64,000 nucleotides of DNA from Posidonia oceanica (taxonomy: Eukaryota; Streptophyta; Magnoliopsida; Alismatales; Posidoniaceae). Every line of letters begins with the position of its first letter. The first letter of the stretch is position 1. Shown piece after piece: positions 23,552 through 35,549 of the stretch. The stretch covers positions 151,353,501 through 151,417,500 of the forward strand of contig JAZBRS010000026.1 of the NCBI GenBank assembly GCA_037176725.1, read 5' to 3'. Position numbers and translations under genes: made by a program. The notes under the pieces are model-generated. The model was not told the DNA's origin and ran no database searches. It saw nothing but the letters and a program-made list of their open reading frames with translations.

Positions 23552-25513
23552 GATACCAGGGGCATCTTTTCTGTTACCCTTTGGTATCACTCCCCCATCT
23601 TTCCCTAGGCTGACATCCCTAACTGTCACGGGTCCATCTGCAGCTTTTGCCCCGCCTCCGGGTTGTGATGCTCCCGTTATCCTTTCTGGTCGATAAGTCC
23701 GAAACTTATCACTTTGCATTCTCCTTTTGCGGTCAATGAGTCCGAAACTCATCCTTTCCGGTCAATAAGTCCGAAACTTATCCTTTTCGGTCGATAAGTC
23801 CGAAACTTATCACTTTGCATTCTCCTTTTGCGATCGATGAGTCCGAAACTCATCCTTTCGGGTCGATAAGTCCGAAACTTATTCTTTGAGGTCAATAAGT
23901 CCGAAACTTATTACTTTGCATTCTCCCTTTGTGGTCGATGAGTCTGAAACTCATCCTTTCCAGTCGATAAGTCCGAAACTTATCCTTTCCGATCGATAAG
24001 TCCAAAACTTATCGCTTTGTATTTCCCTTTGCGGTCGATGAGTCCAAAACTCATCCTTTCCGGTTGATAAGTTCGAAACTTATCCTTCCCGGTCGATAAG
24101 TTCGAAACTTATCACTTTGCATTTTCCTTTGCGGTCGATGAGTCCGAAACTCATCCTTTCCTGTCGATAAGTCCGAAACTTATCCTTTCCGGTCGATAAG
24201 TCCGAAACTTATCACTTTGCATTCTCCTTTGCAGTCGATGAGTCTGAAACTCATCCTTTCCGGTTGACAAGTCCGAAACTTATCCTTTCCGGTCGATAAG
24301 TCTGAAACTTATCACTTTGCATTTTACTTTGCGGTCGATGAGTCTGAAACTCATCCTTTCCAGTCGATAAGTCTAAAACTTATCCTTTCTAATCGATAAG
24401 TCCGAAACTTATCACTTTGCATTCTCCTTTGCGGTTGATGAGTCTGAAACTCATCCTTTCCGGTCCATAAGTCCGAAACTTATCCTTTCTGGTCGATAAG
24501 TCCGAAACTTATCACTTTGCATTTTCCTTTGTGGTCGATGAGTCCGAAACTCATCGTTTCCGGTCGATAAGTCCGAAACTTATCAGCTTCCCTTGCGGTC
24601 GATAGGTTCGAAACCTATCATCTATCACATCGTGCCCTTTCCAGTCGGTAGGTCCGAAACTTGCCAATTATCATCTCTTGCATGACTTCACTCCGGGTGG
24701 ACGGAGTCCCGCTTACTTGCTTCCTCGGGCGAGGACAAGCTATCCTTTCTCCCTTTTGTCGGGCTGGCAGTCCTAATTGCTCAGTTGACACCCATCGTAC
24801 TGTTTAACCTTCCTCTCGGTGCCAAGAGCGCTTTTAGCTGCCCCCTAGTATCATCTCCCTGATACCAGGGGCATCTTTTCCACTGCCCTCAGTGTCTTTC
24901 TTGGGTTGGTAGCCCATATTACCCGAACGACATCCGTCACAATGTCAGGTGTCTTTCTCGGGCCGATAACCCAAACTATCCGGTAATGAGTCCATCAACT
25001 CCTCAGGCTGATAACCCAAACTATCTGGTGATGAGTCTGTCAACTCATAGCCCATTGCACTAGCATCACACATTAGGTAGTTGCACCAGCATTACATGCT
25101 AGGTAATAGCACCAGCACTGCATGCACACTAGCACTACATACTCTCCCCATCCCCAGTAGAGTCAAACACTGCATCACATCAACATGCATCACACCGGCG
25201 TCGCTTAGAGCCGTACACAGCTCAACGCATAGCCTCAGCACACAGCATTGCATTATCCACAACATCATCACACGCATGCTTCGCCCATGTCTTCCCAGTG
25301 GAGTTCAACATGATGAGCATTAGTAACAGTATCGCATCATGCATCAGCATTTGCACTTACGTATGTGTTCGCATCCGCATCGCAGCAGCGAGTCATGACT
25401 TTCGGTGTATTCACTGAATAAGTGACTCACGCCAACAGCATCTGTGCTCCTGCTGGTTCAAGCGGGGTGTCTTGTCAACCCTGAGCAGCGGCCTCGGTCC
25501 CCTTGACCACGCT
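23552..25513 (+). other. 3' UTR of Tat-like element B
   Basis: Begins with GATAC, the outer target duplication of the M LTR, and continues through the hairpin array to the polypurine tract. It is non-coding, nearly identical to 7115-8973 up to about 25465, and then continues with GGGGTGTCTTGTCAACCC, matching element A near 12214. Confidence 0.8.
23688..24666 (+). repeat. Hairpin-module array, 100-bp period (right copy)
   Basis: Same three-module, 100-bp organisation as 7251-8180. It also keeps a module lost from the left copy, GATAGGTTCGAAACCTATC (24601-24619 region), in which both arms differ together from the GATAAGT type. The left copy appears to have lost about 60 bp here by recombination between neighbouring GATAGGT modules. 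Confidence 0.9.
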
Positions 25514-25527
25514 CAGGGAGTGGCATC
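25514..25527 (+). promoter_or_regulatory. Polypurine tract of element B
   Basis: CAGGGAGTGGCATC lies immediately before TGTAGACACCC. It is purine-rich and collinear with the tract of element A. Confidence 0.7.
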
Positions 25528-27988
25528 TGTAGACACCCTGTTTTGGCAACTAGTCATTGGTGGATCTCTCTGGAGGCTTGCTTGGATCGTGGCTTGGCGG
25601 ACCCCACCTAAATCCTAAACCTAGACCAACCTTCAACCCAAACCCTAATCCAAACCCTAAACCCACTTAAACCTAATCCCAAAACTTAAACCTCACTTAA
25701 ACCCCACTCAAACCCTAAACCTAGACCTAAACCTACCCAAACCCAGTTTACACTAAAGCCCACAACCCATTCATCCCAAAAACCCAACTCCCAAGGCCAA
25801 CAGGCCCAGTCCACTAGATCTCACGCACTGTCGCCTATCCCAGCGGCGACTACTGTTGTCACCGCTAATAGCGGCGACTTGTGTTGTCGCGTTGTGAGGG
25901 GCGACTCACAGTGAGAAACAGAGTAGCCCCGCCACCTGTTCAAACTCTCCCGTGCCGCACGTTTTTGGACGCTTCCGGCTGCCCTCACACTGACCTACTC
26001 CTCGTCGTGCATGCCACCTCCTCGCTAGAGCACGCCTGCCACCCTGTGCCCGCTCCCGCACCAGCCACCTCCCACCATGACCTCCAGAGCACGCCCCTAC
26101 CACCTCCTGCCATTGACAGACCTCGTCGAACAAAACTGGCGAACCCAACTCTCCACCAACCACCACACCCAATTCACAGAGCCTCCATGCATTCCCAAGC
26201 GAACCAGAGCCTTCCTTGTGCGAGAGCGAACCCCTCCGAGCGTCCCGTGCCCAGTTCCATTCCTCCTACTCACCGCCTTCCGAGTTCCGTCGCCATTTGG
26301 TCTCGCCGGCGCTGGAGAAGACAGTCACCTCCCGATCAAGTAACCTCTTCCTCTCCATTTGGTTTTGTCCCTCGAAGGAGGTGGATTGTTTCTGTGTGTT
26401 TCCCATGCTCTTTAGCATTTAATTCTGTTGTTTTACACCTTGTCTTCTTCGACTCCAGCAATGTCTGCCGCCTGTGTGAGGCTATCCAGCCTTTAAGCAC
26501 ATGGCACGGGCTGTCCCAGAGCTCACCTACACCGCACTTTGCATGCTGGACCTCCCTTGGTCCTCCCTTGGCCTCCTCCATGCTCCAATGAAGCCCACGA
26601 GCCTGTCGCCGTCGACACGGCCAGCGATGCTCACGCACTCCGGCACGATGGGGAGCCATCAGGGAAGCTCAGCCGATCCATTTTCCTCGCCCTTTAGCTT
26701 CACCGAACTGCCATCCACCCTCCCCGCAACTCGCAGATGTCCCAGTCGGCCCCCCGTGCGCTCCTGGCCTCCCTCATGGCCGGCCGTCGACGGTGAGAGG
26801 GTGGTGGGAGACATTTGCTTGCTCATTTTTACTTCCGTTTGTTTCCTCGGCCTCGTCTCGACTCCCCCAAGCCTCCGGTGAGTCGTGCGTAAGCCCCAGA
26901 TCTCCCTGGCCTCCTCCATGGCCATTGGTGATGAAACCCATTAGGTGGGGAGAGAGATCCAAAGGTCCATTTTTGGTTTTGAATGTATGTGTGTGTTCCT
27001 AGGAGAGCCGTCGTGCTTCCCCGACCATCACTTGCATTTATAGCATCACCAGCGGCATGGAATTTGGCGATGAGCTCTGGCCACTCGACTGTGTTTCTGG
27101 CAGTCCTCGGGCTGGACTTTGCGCCGCTGTATCTCGTGACCCAGGCACCCATTTTGCATGGTAATTGCATGAATGTGTTCTCCTATATGCCGCCTATCTC
27201 TGTGAATGCCTGTTTGCATGTTTTACGATCGTTCGCATAGCTTAATTGGCCGGCGAAGTTCACTATTTGGCCTGCTTGAAGCAGTCTTAGCCACCAGTCG
27301 GAGCGGCAACTTGTGCCGTCACCGCGCATACCGGCAACGTGCACTGCCACCGTGGTGACCGGCGACTCGGGCCAGAGTCCGGACAGTGGACAGACCCCCT
27401 TGTTTGTCGCATTGTCTTTCGTTCATTTGGCTTGCTTTGCCTTGATTTTGTTTCCCTGGTTTGTTTATCGTTGCAATATGTTATTTCAACTTTAATTAAT
27501 CATTTTGGCATGGTTTTGCTAAGCTTTGCATGGTTTATAAATGCATGTTACATACCGCCCTCGAGCAAACATAAACTGACGTTATACGCCAACATTAGCC
27601 ACACAAGAGCGGATTGGTCAGGAAAGACCGACTTCCTCGGGCATGTCGGGGGTGGCTAACACCTTCCCCATGCGTAACAGGAGTCCTTACCCTTTCTCTG
27701 GACCGCATTGACCTTGTGTCATACACATTTGGATCAGATTGGCATATTTTTTAAGCTGCATGAATTTTCCTACATGTTTTCATATACGGTTTTCCTAGTC
27801 TCCCTGTTTTAATAGATTAGGTGGTGACTCCATGTCTTTTCTTTGTTTTCCTTTGCGTTCGCCTATTTTCCTGGTGTTTTCGAGTCGATTTTCTCCCTGG
27901 ATTCACTATTGACCGTGGCCCCTCTCTCCGGCCGGCGCGCACGAGCTTTGGCAGCGTGCGACCGCGTCGCCGAGGAACGGTGGTTACA
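25528..27988 (+). mobile_element. 3' LTR of Tat-like element B (2461 bp)
   Basis: Starts TGTAGACACCCTGTTTTGGC and ends CGGTGGTTACA. Family end landmarks are present: GGGCATGTCGGGGGTGGC (about 27637), GGTGGTGACTCC (about 27821), GGTGTTTTCGAGTCGA (about 27873) and GAGCTTTGGCAGCGTGCGA (about 27942). AAACCCTAAA-rich sequence follows the start (25610-25800), then GTCGCC/GGCGAC hairpins (25826-25915, 27270-27370) and GC-rich sequence without a recognisable protein. The downstream base is within a CACTA transposase exon, so element B inserted into that gene; the matching left boundary is outside or rearranged. Confidence 0.8.
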
Positions 27989-28933
27989 GTAATATTAGAG
28001 AAAGCACACCGATATGTCCTTTTCAACTTAGATATGGTGGATCAATATAAACACCTGCACATTGCAGAGATTCAAGAGAAAGAACAAGGATATCTCCTTG
28101 GTCGCTTGAAAGTAAACATCATACTGAATTTATATTTTGGATTAAAGAACATGTAAGTGCAATGAACATAAGGGAGTGACTGTAGTCGTATCAAATTAAA
28201 ATTAACGAAATCTGACAGTTAATTATGTTTGTTGTAGATAAGGTAGTTGCCTTTACATGGAAAAGAGGATATCTCAGAAGATCTTAAGTGGCTTACACGA
28301 GGCCCTAGTAGTGAAGTGACTTCATATGATGGATATTCTATAAATGGACATAGATTTCATACTAGGGAGCTGGGTCTAGATGCAAAACTCAAAATAGTGG
28401 TGTTATGTTGAGTGCACAAACTTCAAGTTATGCTAGTTCTAGAGATACAAATCCTGTGTCTAATAGTGTCACTTACTATGATATCTTGGAAAATGTATTG
28501 GAGTTGCATTATGGACCATCTTTCAATGTTGTCTTGTTCAAATGCAAGTGGTTATGGACCATCTTTCAATGTTGTCTTGTTCAAATGCAAGTGGTTTGAT
28601 GAATATACAACAAATGGATTTAAAAAGGACAGGCTTGGATTCAATTGTGTCAATATTAAACGAAATCGACATAAAGATGATCCTTTCATACTAGCTTCTC
28701 AAGCTGAGCAGTGCTTTTATATTGAAGATCCAATTGATTCTGATTGGCACATTGTACTGAGAAAACCTTCGAGGAATTTCTACGACATGCTGCAAGTTGA
28801 AGTTGAGACCGATGTTGAGTCGTGTGTAAGTAGCATGTACAACTTTGATGTAGCACAAAACATTGCAACCATTTCTTGGTTTAGAAATGATGTAGACGGT
28901 ACAATAGTGCCCTTTGTATCTGAAGTAGAATGA
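27989..28933 (+). pseudogene. CACTA TNP2-like transposase, C-terminal exons with DUF4216
   Basis: The first visible exon (to about 28110) reads VILEKAHRYVLFNLDMVDQY and is cut at its left by LTR B. A second exon, from about 28240, contains DLKWLTRGPSSEVTSY, NGHRFHTREL and, one frame over, KTQNSGVMLSAQT, then a DUF4216-like part: YYDILENVLELHY, VVLFKCKWFDEY, DPFILASQAEQCFYIEDP and DSDWHIVLRKPSRNFYD, ending at TGA 28931-28933. An exact 43-bp tandem duplication (28510-28552 and 28553-28595) shifts the frame, and another slip lies near 28385. Loss of the N-terminus and catalytic region means no active transposase. Confidence 0.85.
28510..28595 (+). repeat. Exact 43-bp tandem duplication in the DUF4216 exon
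   Basis: Two identical units start TATGGACCATC at 28510 and 28553. Because 43 is not a multiple of three, the duplication inactivates the frame. Confidence 0.95.
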
Positions 28934-29401
28934 GTCTATACAATTGAAGTAGAATGAGTATATTACATTTTTTGGTCTGTATGTACAAGAGGCTTATTCT
29001 ATACCCAAACATCAATTTTTACCCTTTTAACATCCATGACTGAATAGGCTTGTTTTTTGGTCTGTATACTACAATTACTTGTAAATCACAAAAAGGAAAT
29101 GCTTAATTATTTTCTTGCACTGATGACTCATCAAAACTATTTTCTTGCATAACTTAGTAAGAGCTTGGATGACAAAATTTTGAAAATGCATAAATTCTCA
29201 AATTCTGTTTTTTTCAATCAGCACGTAAGTGAATTTATTTAGCATTACTTATTTATACCATGTAGCAGTTCATTTATCTTATGCATTAGTTAAACTCCAC
29301 CTAGAATGTAATACTTGGGTACTTAACATAAATATCTTGTACTCCAATGGTTGACTCATGTTTACCAAATTTAGTAGCTTTAAATATAGTGGATGTATTA
29401 G
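28934..29401. other. CACTA intergenic sequence
   Basis: AT-rich spacer after the TNP2 stop, with no gene. It ends at the CAATA duplication of solo LTR E1. Confidence 0.6.
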
Positions 29402-29406
29402 CAATA
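29402..29406. repeat. Target duplication CAATA of E1 (left)
   Basis: Exact match to 35304-35308. Confidence 0.9.
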
Positions 29407-32045
29407 TGTAACACCTGGGAATTCATTTTCCTTGTAATTGTATAATTTAATGAATTCCTGTATTTGTGGACAGGTGTTATTGGCCTCGTGGGCCCCACTT
29501 GTGATTATTTGTGGGCCCTACCTGTGGTTTGCTGTGGGCTCCACTTGTGTTTGTATGGGTCCCACTTGTAGTTGCTGTGGGCCGTGCTTGTGTTTGTGTG
29601 GGTCCCACTTGTGGTTTGTTGTGGGCCCTACCTGTGTTGTCGTGGGCCCTACTTGTGGTAGTTGGTGGGACCAAGTGGTGGTTTGGTCCCTGTTCTTATC
29701 CTTTTTGCATTCTAGTCCCTATCTTCCGTACTTGTGCCATTTTCTAATTCTTCGGAGAGTGTCATGCAATTTACCCAGCATCTTACTGTACTTGAGCCCT
29801 CGTGACACTGTGCATGTGTGTTTTCGTTCGCAGCAGGATTCGCAGGCGTCGATTGGTGAGGGCGCAAGATCCAGATTTTACGGAGAAAAGTAGACACTGT
29901 GTATCTTTTCCTCAATCTTAAATTCTCGTGGTTTTTCTCCACACCTCACACATTTCCTCTTTCTCTTCTCTCTCTCTCTCCCTCCACTAACTCTCTCGCA
30001 CCCCCTCCTCCACTATTCATTTATTTTTCTTCCCTTCCTTCCACCAAATCCCCTCCCCTATTTCCCCTTCTTCGTCCTCCACCTCCCTCTCCCTTCCTCT
30101 CTATACCTCTCGTTCCCAATTTCCCCCACTCTCCCTCCCTCTCCTCCACCTTCCACTCCCCCACTTCCTGCCACTCTCCTCTCCCCACCATCTCCTCTCC
30201 CTTTCCATCTCCTCCTCCCCCACTCTCCCTCTCCCTCTCCCTTTGTCCGTCGTGCCCTAGCTCCTTTGGCCAGCACGAGCTCCTCCGCTTCCTCGCCCAT
30301 CTCCCCTCCTCCTCCTCCTTCCTTCCCTCTCCACTTCCCCATTCCCCCATTTCCTCTCCCTCACCATTTTCCCCTCTCTGGTTCGGCAGTGGCTGTTGGT
30401 GGCGGAACGTGGCAGCGTGCGGTGGTGGAGCGGCGGACTCCAGTCTTCGTCTCGGTGGAGTGGCAAGCCCGAGTGCGGCGCGTGGAGCTTGGTGTGGTGG
30501 TGGGTCGCTAGAGGAGGTGGTAGTTCGCTGGAGAACAGTGAGTGCCACTATTCCAAAGGTGCACATCTCGCCCTTCTTGCTCCAAATTGCTTAAAAATAA
30601 TAGAATTATGTTCCTTGCCATGATTTATATGCAATGGATGTGGTTTGGCAATTTTTGGTAATTTATATGGTTTTTAACCGGATTTATGGGCTTAAGTTGA
30701 TATAATGCTTGAATATGGGTTTTCCAGTGATTTCTGGTGTTTTATGCATCAGAATGCTATAATGTGTGGATGGATGCATTCCTTATTGAATTTCAGTCAT
30801 TTCGGTATATTATATGCTATTTTTGGTGGCTTGTGCAGGAAGTTTTGGTTTTAAATGCAAACATGGTGTTTTTCTACAAGCCCCTGGTTTGGCATGCCGA
30901 ATTAATTCGGCATACCGAAACAAGGCCTAAGATTTTTCTCAGACCCATTTTGAGGGAGAGGGGGTTTGCTTTAGGTTTTAATTGTTTTTAACCATGATTA
31001 TGCCTATGATTGTTTTGTGGCTTGTTGAGGGTTTTTAGACATGATTTTTAGTACATTATGGAAATGTTTCCAAAGAGGTTTTCTGAGGAAAAACATGGAT
31101 GTTTTGCAAATGATTTGCCGAGGTTTTTCCGTGACCGAAACCTAGTAATTGTGTGGTCTGAACCCAAGGATGCGACGGCATTCCTAACGTGTCGCACACT
31201 TCGCCTGGGCTAAGGCTTGGGTGTCGGGGTGCCAGCCGTACCTAGCGGTATCGTGGCAGCGGACTCGAGAGATATGATACTCCTACGTAGCTGGGCGTGA
31301 TACCCTAATCGCTACGGGCACCGAGACTCGCCTTTTGTTTTGGGGTGTTGGCTGAACCTAAGGGTGAGGAGCCTCTAGTGGTTCGGAGCACTGAGTTTCT
31401 AGATGACGATTGTTGTGTGCCCTGTGGTCTTGTCCCGAGTGTGGACAACTCTCCAGGTGGGGTGAATAGCTTTCCCAGGTGGGGATCACTTTTTGAGACT
31501 TCTCTGGTGTGAGGATGCCATGACGGGCACGCTCCCCCACAGGGCGAGTGTCCGTGGCAGTACAGTGAGTGCAGGGGTGAGTTCCTGGCTAGTGCTTGAG
31601 GCCAGGTCGGTTGCTTAGCGCTAGGCAATGCGACTAGTTGTGTTTCTTTTGTGCCCGCGGGACTGTGCTTGGTTTGTTTTGGGCATATTGGGCCTAGAGC
31701 TATGCTTGTTTTGTGGCCTAGAGGCTTTTGCCAAGTTTTGGCCATATTGGGCCTTGAGTTTTCCGCCTTTTTGTGGCGTTGTGTTTCCTACTGAGATTTG
31801 GGCCGGTGGGCCCCACTTTGAGATAAATGAAATTTGTTTTACATCTGTTTTCCTGGTTTAGCTTATTGGGCTTTGGGAAAGGTGTTTTATTATTATAAAA
31901 TGATTATGTTGGCCTAGATTTGGGGTTTTGACTGATTTTATGCCTTATTGTGGTTTTATGCCAATTTTCTCGTGGTTTTTGTGAGGTGTGTGCTGGGTGA
32001 CAATTTCTAGTCACTCACGTGTGTTTTATTGTGTTTTTAGTTGCA

Positions 32046-32053
32046 GGTGCAGA
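32046..32053. repeat. 8-bp target duplication GGTGCAGA of hAT (left)
   Basis: Exact match to 35120-35127. Eight-base duplications are diagnostic of hAT elements. Confidence 0.95.
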
Positions 32054-35000
32054 TAGAGATGTAAACCAGGCTGGGCCGGCCCTGGCCCACCTGGCCCAAC
32101 TCGCTAACTGGCCCGACATAGCCCGGCCCACGGAAATCGTGGGTCGGGCCGGGCCAGGCCCAACTGGGCCCGACTGGGCCCGCTGAGTGGGCCCAGTAGC
32201 CCGTCGGGCCAGGCCGAGCCGGTCGGTAAAAAAATGAAAAAAAAAAATCAGAACGCTGGTAACGGCTGAAATTTCAGCCGTTGCCAACGGATGCAAACAG
32301 TTGAAAAACGGCTAAATCATTTTTTTTTTCCTTTTCTCTTCTCTTTTCTTCTCTTTATTTTCCTATAAATACCCTATCATACCTTCATATTTTTTCACAC
32401 AACTCACTCTTCTCTTCTCTCCACAACACTCTGATAATCCTCCTACTCCCACTTCCACTCTCATAATTCCCCCAAGTGGCAATTCTCCCACACTCCGGTC
32501 TCCTGTCTACTGATCTACTGAAATTTTCTCTAACTCTGCTACTACTCCCTTGAAGGCTGAAGCTACAAAAATTCTCTACTTCTAATCCCTCCAATTTCTC
32601 TACTTCTACTCCCTTCATTTTTGGGTTTTGGGACTTTTGGGATAAGGGTTTCATAATCATAATTAGTTATTACATCTGTTTTATTTTCTACTGTTCAATT
32701 ATCTAGTCATAATTTTCATTTGTTTTTTCATACTTTAGATATTTATAATGGAAAACATAGGAAGCCATGATTATATCCCAACCCAGGAATCAGACCACTC
32801 CAACATCAAGACACCCCTACACAATCCACTGGCACTAAAAAACCTAGGAAACAGAATTCATGGGTTTGGGAACATGTAACATTAGACCCTACAGATGAAA
32901 ATAGATGTTTTTGTAATTATTGTGGTCTAGGATACACTTGTCCTAGGGTTGGGCGGGTAGGTCACATTGCTAGGCATTTACAAAAATGTTTAGCTAAACA
33001 TAATAAAGAAGAAAACACAGACTTAAGACAATCTAAATTACAATTAGGTTCTAGTGGTTTAGCAAATTGGAAATATAATGCAGAAGGAGCAAAAGAACGT
33101 ATTACAAAATATATAGTACAAGATGAACAACCATTTTCTTTATCAGAAAATAAAAAATTTGAATCTTGTGTACAAGATTGTCTTAATCCACAATTTCAAG
33201 GTCATTCTAGAAACACTACAAAAAATATAATTTATAAAACATTTAAAAAAGATAAACAAGATTTAATGAGAATATTTTTTAGTTTATTATGTAGAGTATC
33301 ATTAACTTGTGATATTTAGACAGGCCCTAATAATTATCCATATCTATGTTTAACTGCACATTGGATAGACATAGAGTGGATCTTACAAAAAAGATTAATA
33401 GCTTTTAGAGTATTTGATTATCCACATACTGGTAAGGCTATAGCTAATATATTAGAAGAAATAACTAAAGAATTTCACATATATTTTAAAATTAATACAA
33501 TATCTTTTGATAATGCTTCTAATAATAATGTTGCCATAGATTTATTAAAAAGAAATCTAAAACCAATATTAAATGGTGAAATCTTTCATTGTAGGTGTTG
33601 TTGTCACATAATAAACTTAATTGTACAAGATGGTATAGATTGCATTAGACCTTTTATAGAAAATATAAGATCAGCTCTTTTATTTATTCAAACATCAGCT
33701 AAAAGATATCAAGAATTTAGGCATTTATGTTCAGAAAATGGTATAAGACCTAAAAAATTTAAATTAGATGTTCAACATAGATGGAACTCAACTTATGATA
33801 TGTTAAGTTCAAGTTTACCTTATAGCCATTTAATTACAGCATTTTATAATGCAAAATCTAATTATATGTTAAATGATGAAGATTGGGAAAATGCTCAAAT
33901 AATTCATAACTTTTTAGAACCTTTTTATAATGCTACTAAACAATTATCTGGTCAATATTATCCTATTAGTAATCTAGTTTTAATTAATTTATTTGATATT
34001 ACAAATATTTTTCAACAATATAGAGAAGTACCATGTTTTGTAAATATTATTCAAGTAATGCAACATAAATATAATAGTTATTGGAATGATCCTCCAATGT
34101 GGGCAGGTTTAACAATAATTATGGATCCTAGGCATACATTAGTTAATTGTATGGTACTTATAGATGATATTTTTAGTAACATAAATGAAAGTAACTTAAT
34201 AGAAGAATTTAATGATAAAATTAAGACTATTTTATATACATTATTTGAAGAATATGTTAAAATATGTGGTGAAGGTAGTTCTAGTGCACCTAGATCTAGT
34301 ACTGTAGGATCACATACTAGTAGTAGCACTAGTAGTTCATTTTGGAATAGATTAAATAAGAAAAAGGAAAAATATGTAAAATCATCAACAAATAATGAAT
34401 TAGAAAATTTTTTAGAATGTGAATTTGCATTTAGTGAATCAAAAATGGATAACTTAGATATATTAAAATGGTGGTCCAATACCCAAATTGGGTTTCCTAT
34501 AGTTTCTAGAATGGCTAAAGATTTACTAACGATTCCGGCGTCTACTGTGGCGTCGGAGTCTGCATTTTTTGTAGGAAAAAGAGTTTTAAGTGATAGAAGA
34601 TGTAGATTATCAGAAAAGTCTGTAGAAGCCTCCGTGTGTCTGAAGGACTGGTACGATGCAGTTGATCGTCTCCAAGGACTCAACTTAAACAGTGGAATTG
34701 ATGACGACGAGACAGCATCGACTTCAACGGGCATGGGGACCGAAACGGGCTCCACCACACATGATTAAAAATTGTAAAACTTGTAAAGATGTAATTTTTT
34801 AAATATTTATGTAAAAATTGTAAAGATGTACAATTTTAATTATCTTATGTATTTTTTCAATTTTTTAATGTATATTAGATATCAATATTTAATAAAAAAA
34901 GAAGTTAATTTTTTTAAAAAAAAATGGACTGAATTGACCGAATGGACTAGCCCGGCTCGGCCCAAACATGGGCCATGCCGGGCCAGCCCTGTGGCCGGCT

Positions 35001-35119
35001 GGGCCCGGCCCAGACCGGCTCGGGGTACTGTAGCGGCCCGGCCCGGCCCGGACCAAGCCCGGTTGGGCCTTGAAAAAATCTGGCCGGGCTGGCCCGGCCT
35101 GGCCCAGTTTACATGTCTA
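32054..35119 (+). mobile_element. hAT transposon (3066 bp)
   Basis: Termini are TAGAGATGTAAACCAGGC on the left and, in reverse complement, TAGACATGTAAACTGGGC on the right, flanked by perfect 8-bp duplications. Both ends carry about 150-180 bp of GC-rich subterminal sequence made of GGGCC/GGCCC words. The body holds one transposase gene. It inserted into solo LTR E1. Confidence 0.95.
32748..34768 (+). pseudogene. hAT transposase, one frameshift and one stop
   Basis: The likely start is ATG 32748. The frame shifts by one near 32800 and then stays open to TAA at 34766-34768 except for TAG at 33317-33319. A BED zinc finger follows the N-terminus (SWVWEHVTLDPTDENRCFCN, CGLGYTC, GHIARHLQKC). Then come the transposase core (FDNASNNNVAIDLL, CCCHIINLIVQDG, DVQHRWNSTYDML) and, from about 34440, the C-terminal dimerisation domain (DILKWWSNTQIGFPIVSRMA, STVASESAFFVGKRVLSDRR). 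Length matches plant Ac/Tam3-like relatives. The TAG replaces a Trp-like position. AT-rich codon use differs from the GC-rich termini. The element looks young. Confidence 0.92.
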
Positions 35120-35127
35120 GGTGCAGA
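35120..35127. repeat. 8-bp target duplication GGTGCAGA of hAT (right)
   Basis: Exact match to 32046-32053. Confidence 0.95.
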
Positions 35128-35303
35128 TGATTAGCTGGTTTGGGATCATAGTGCATATAGTCGGAGTCACGTAGCTTTCCATTGCATGTTCCTAGCACAG
35201 ATTCTTGTTGTTTAGCCCATAGATAATTGTAAATGTTATAATTATTTAAGTTTTAATTTGTTTGAGTTTTTGAAATGTGTTGGTAGCGACTCAGGTCGTT
35301 ACA

Positions 35304-35308
35304 CAATA
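35304..35308. repeat. Target duplication CAATA of E1 (right)
   Basis: Exact match to 29402-29406. The CACTA sequence resumes here. Confidence 0.9.
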
Positions 35309-35549
35309 GCTTGCATCTTGCTTCGATTGCACTAAATTAGCTAAAGTTTCATGTCATGCTATGGCAATATGGATCTCCTACCCAAAGTTGCTATCACAAG
35401 GTATTGGTGCTTACCCTTGAAGAATTGGGTCATGATGATAGAACATTGTTGAGAATCACCCGTGGTTGATGGGAAAAATCTTAAATGATTATGATTATTT
35501 GAACAATATAATCAACTTTTACATTTTGAATTTAGCAACATAATCCAGA

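Larger units (their letters stand above)
29407..35303 (+). mobile_element. Solo LTR E1 with nested hAT
   Basis: Starts TGTAACACCTGGG and ends CAGGTCGTTACA, with CAATA at 29402-29406 and 35304-35308. Without the hAT and its duplication the LTR is about 2.8 kb. It is related to E2 and E3 in opposite orientation: all share TGTAACGACC-type ends and a middle part with GACGACTG, CCTCACCCCTAGGCTCAGCC-type phrases (forward near 31350). A pyrimidine-rich tract fills 29940-30370. Open frames across that tract show no protein motif. No internal retroelement sequence follows, hence solo. Confidence 0.9.

Noticed and set aside
5520..25465. Reading 5525-8973 and 22347-25463 as the two LTRs of one 20 kb element
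   Set aside because: The exact GATAC duplications at 5520-5524 and 7115-7119, and the continuation of the right copy into the polypurine tract and LTR B, show that the M LTR ends at 7114/23551 and the rest is Tat 3' UTR.
25610..25800. Telomeric (CCCTAAA) repeats in LTR B
   Set aside because: AAACCCTAAA words are irregularly spaced and mixed with other A/C-rich words; there is no perfect tandem run.
25881..26591. 236-codon open frame in LTR B
   Set aside because: Pro/Ser/His-rich translation of C-rich DNA with competing frames on both strands and no recognisable motif.
29899..30594. Pro/Ser-rich 231-codon frame and its antisense Gly/Glu-rich frames in E1
   Set aside because: They reflect a pyrimidine-rich tract, and such tracts stay open in many frames. 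E2 and E3 do not keep them.
34078..34758. 226-codon minus-strand frame in the hAT
   Set aside because: Shadow of the transposase coding strand, which has clear domain motifs.
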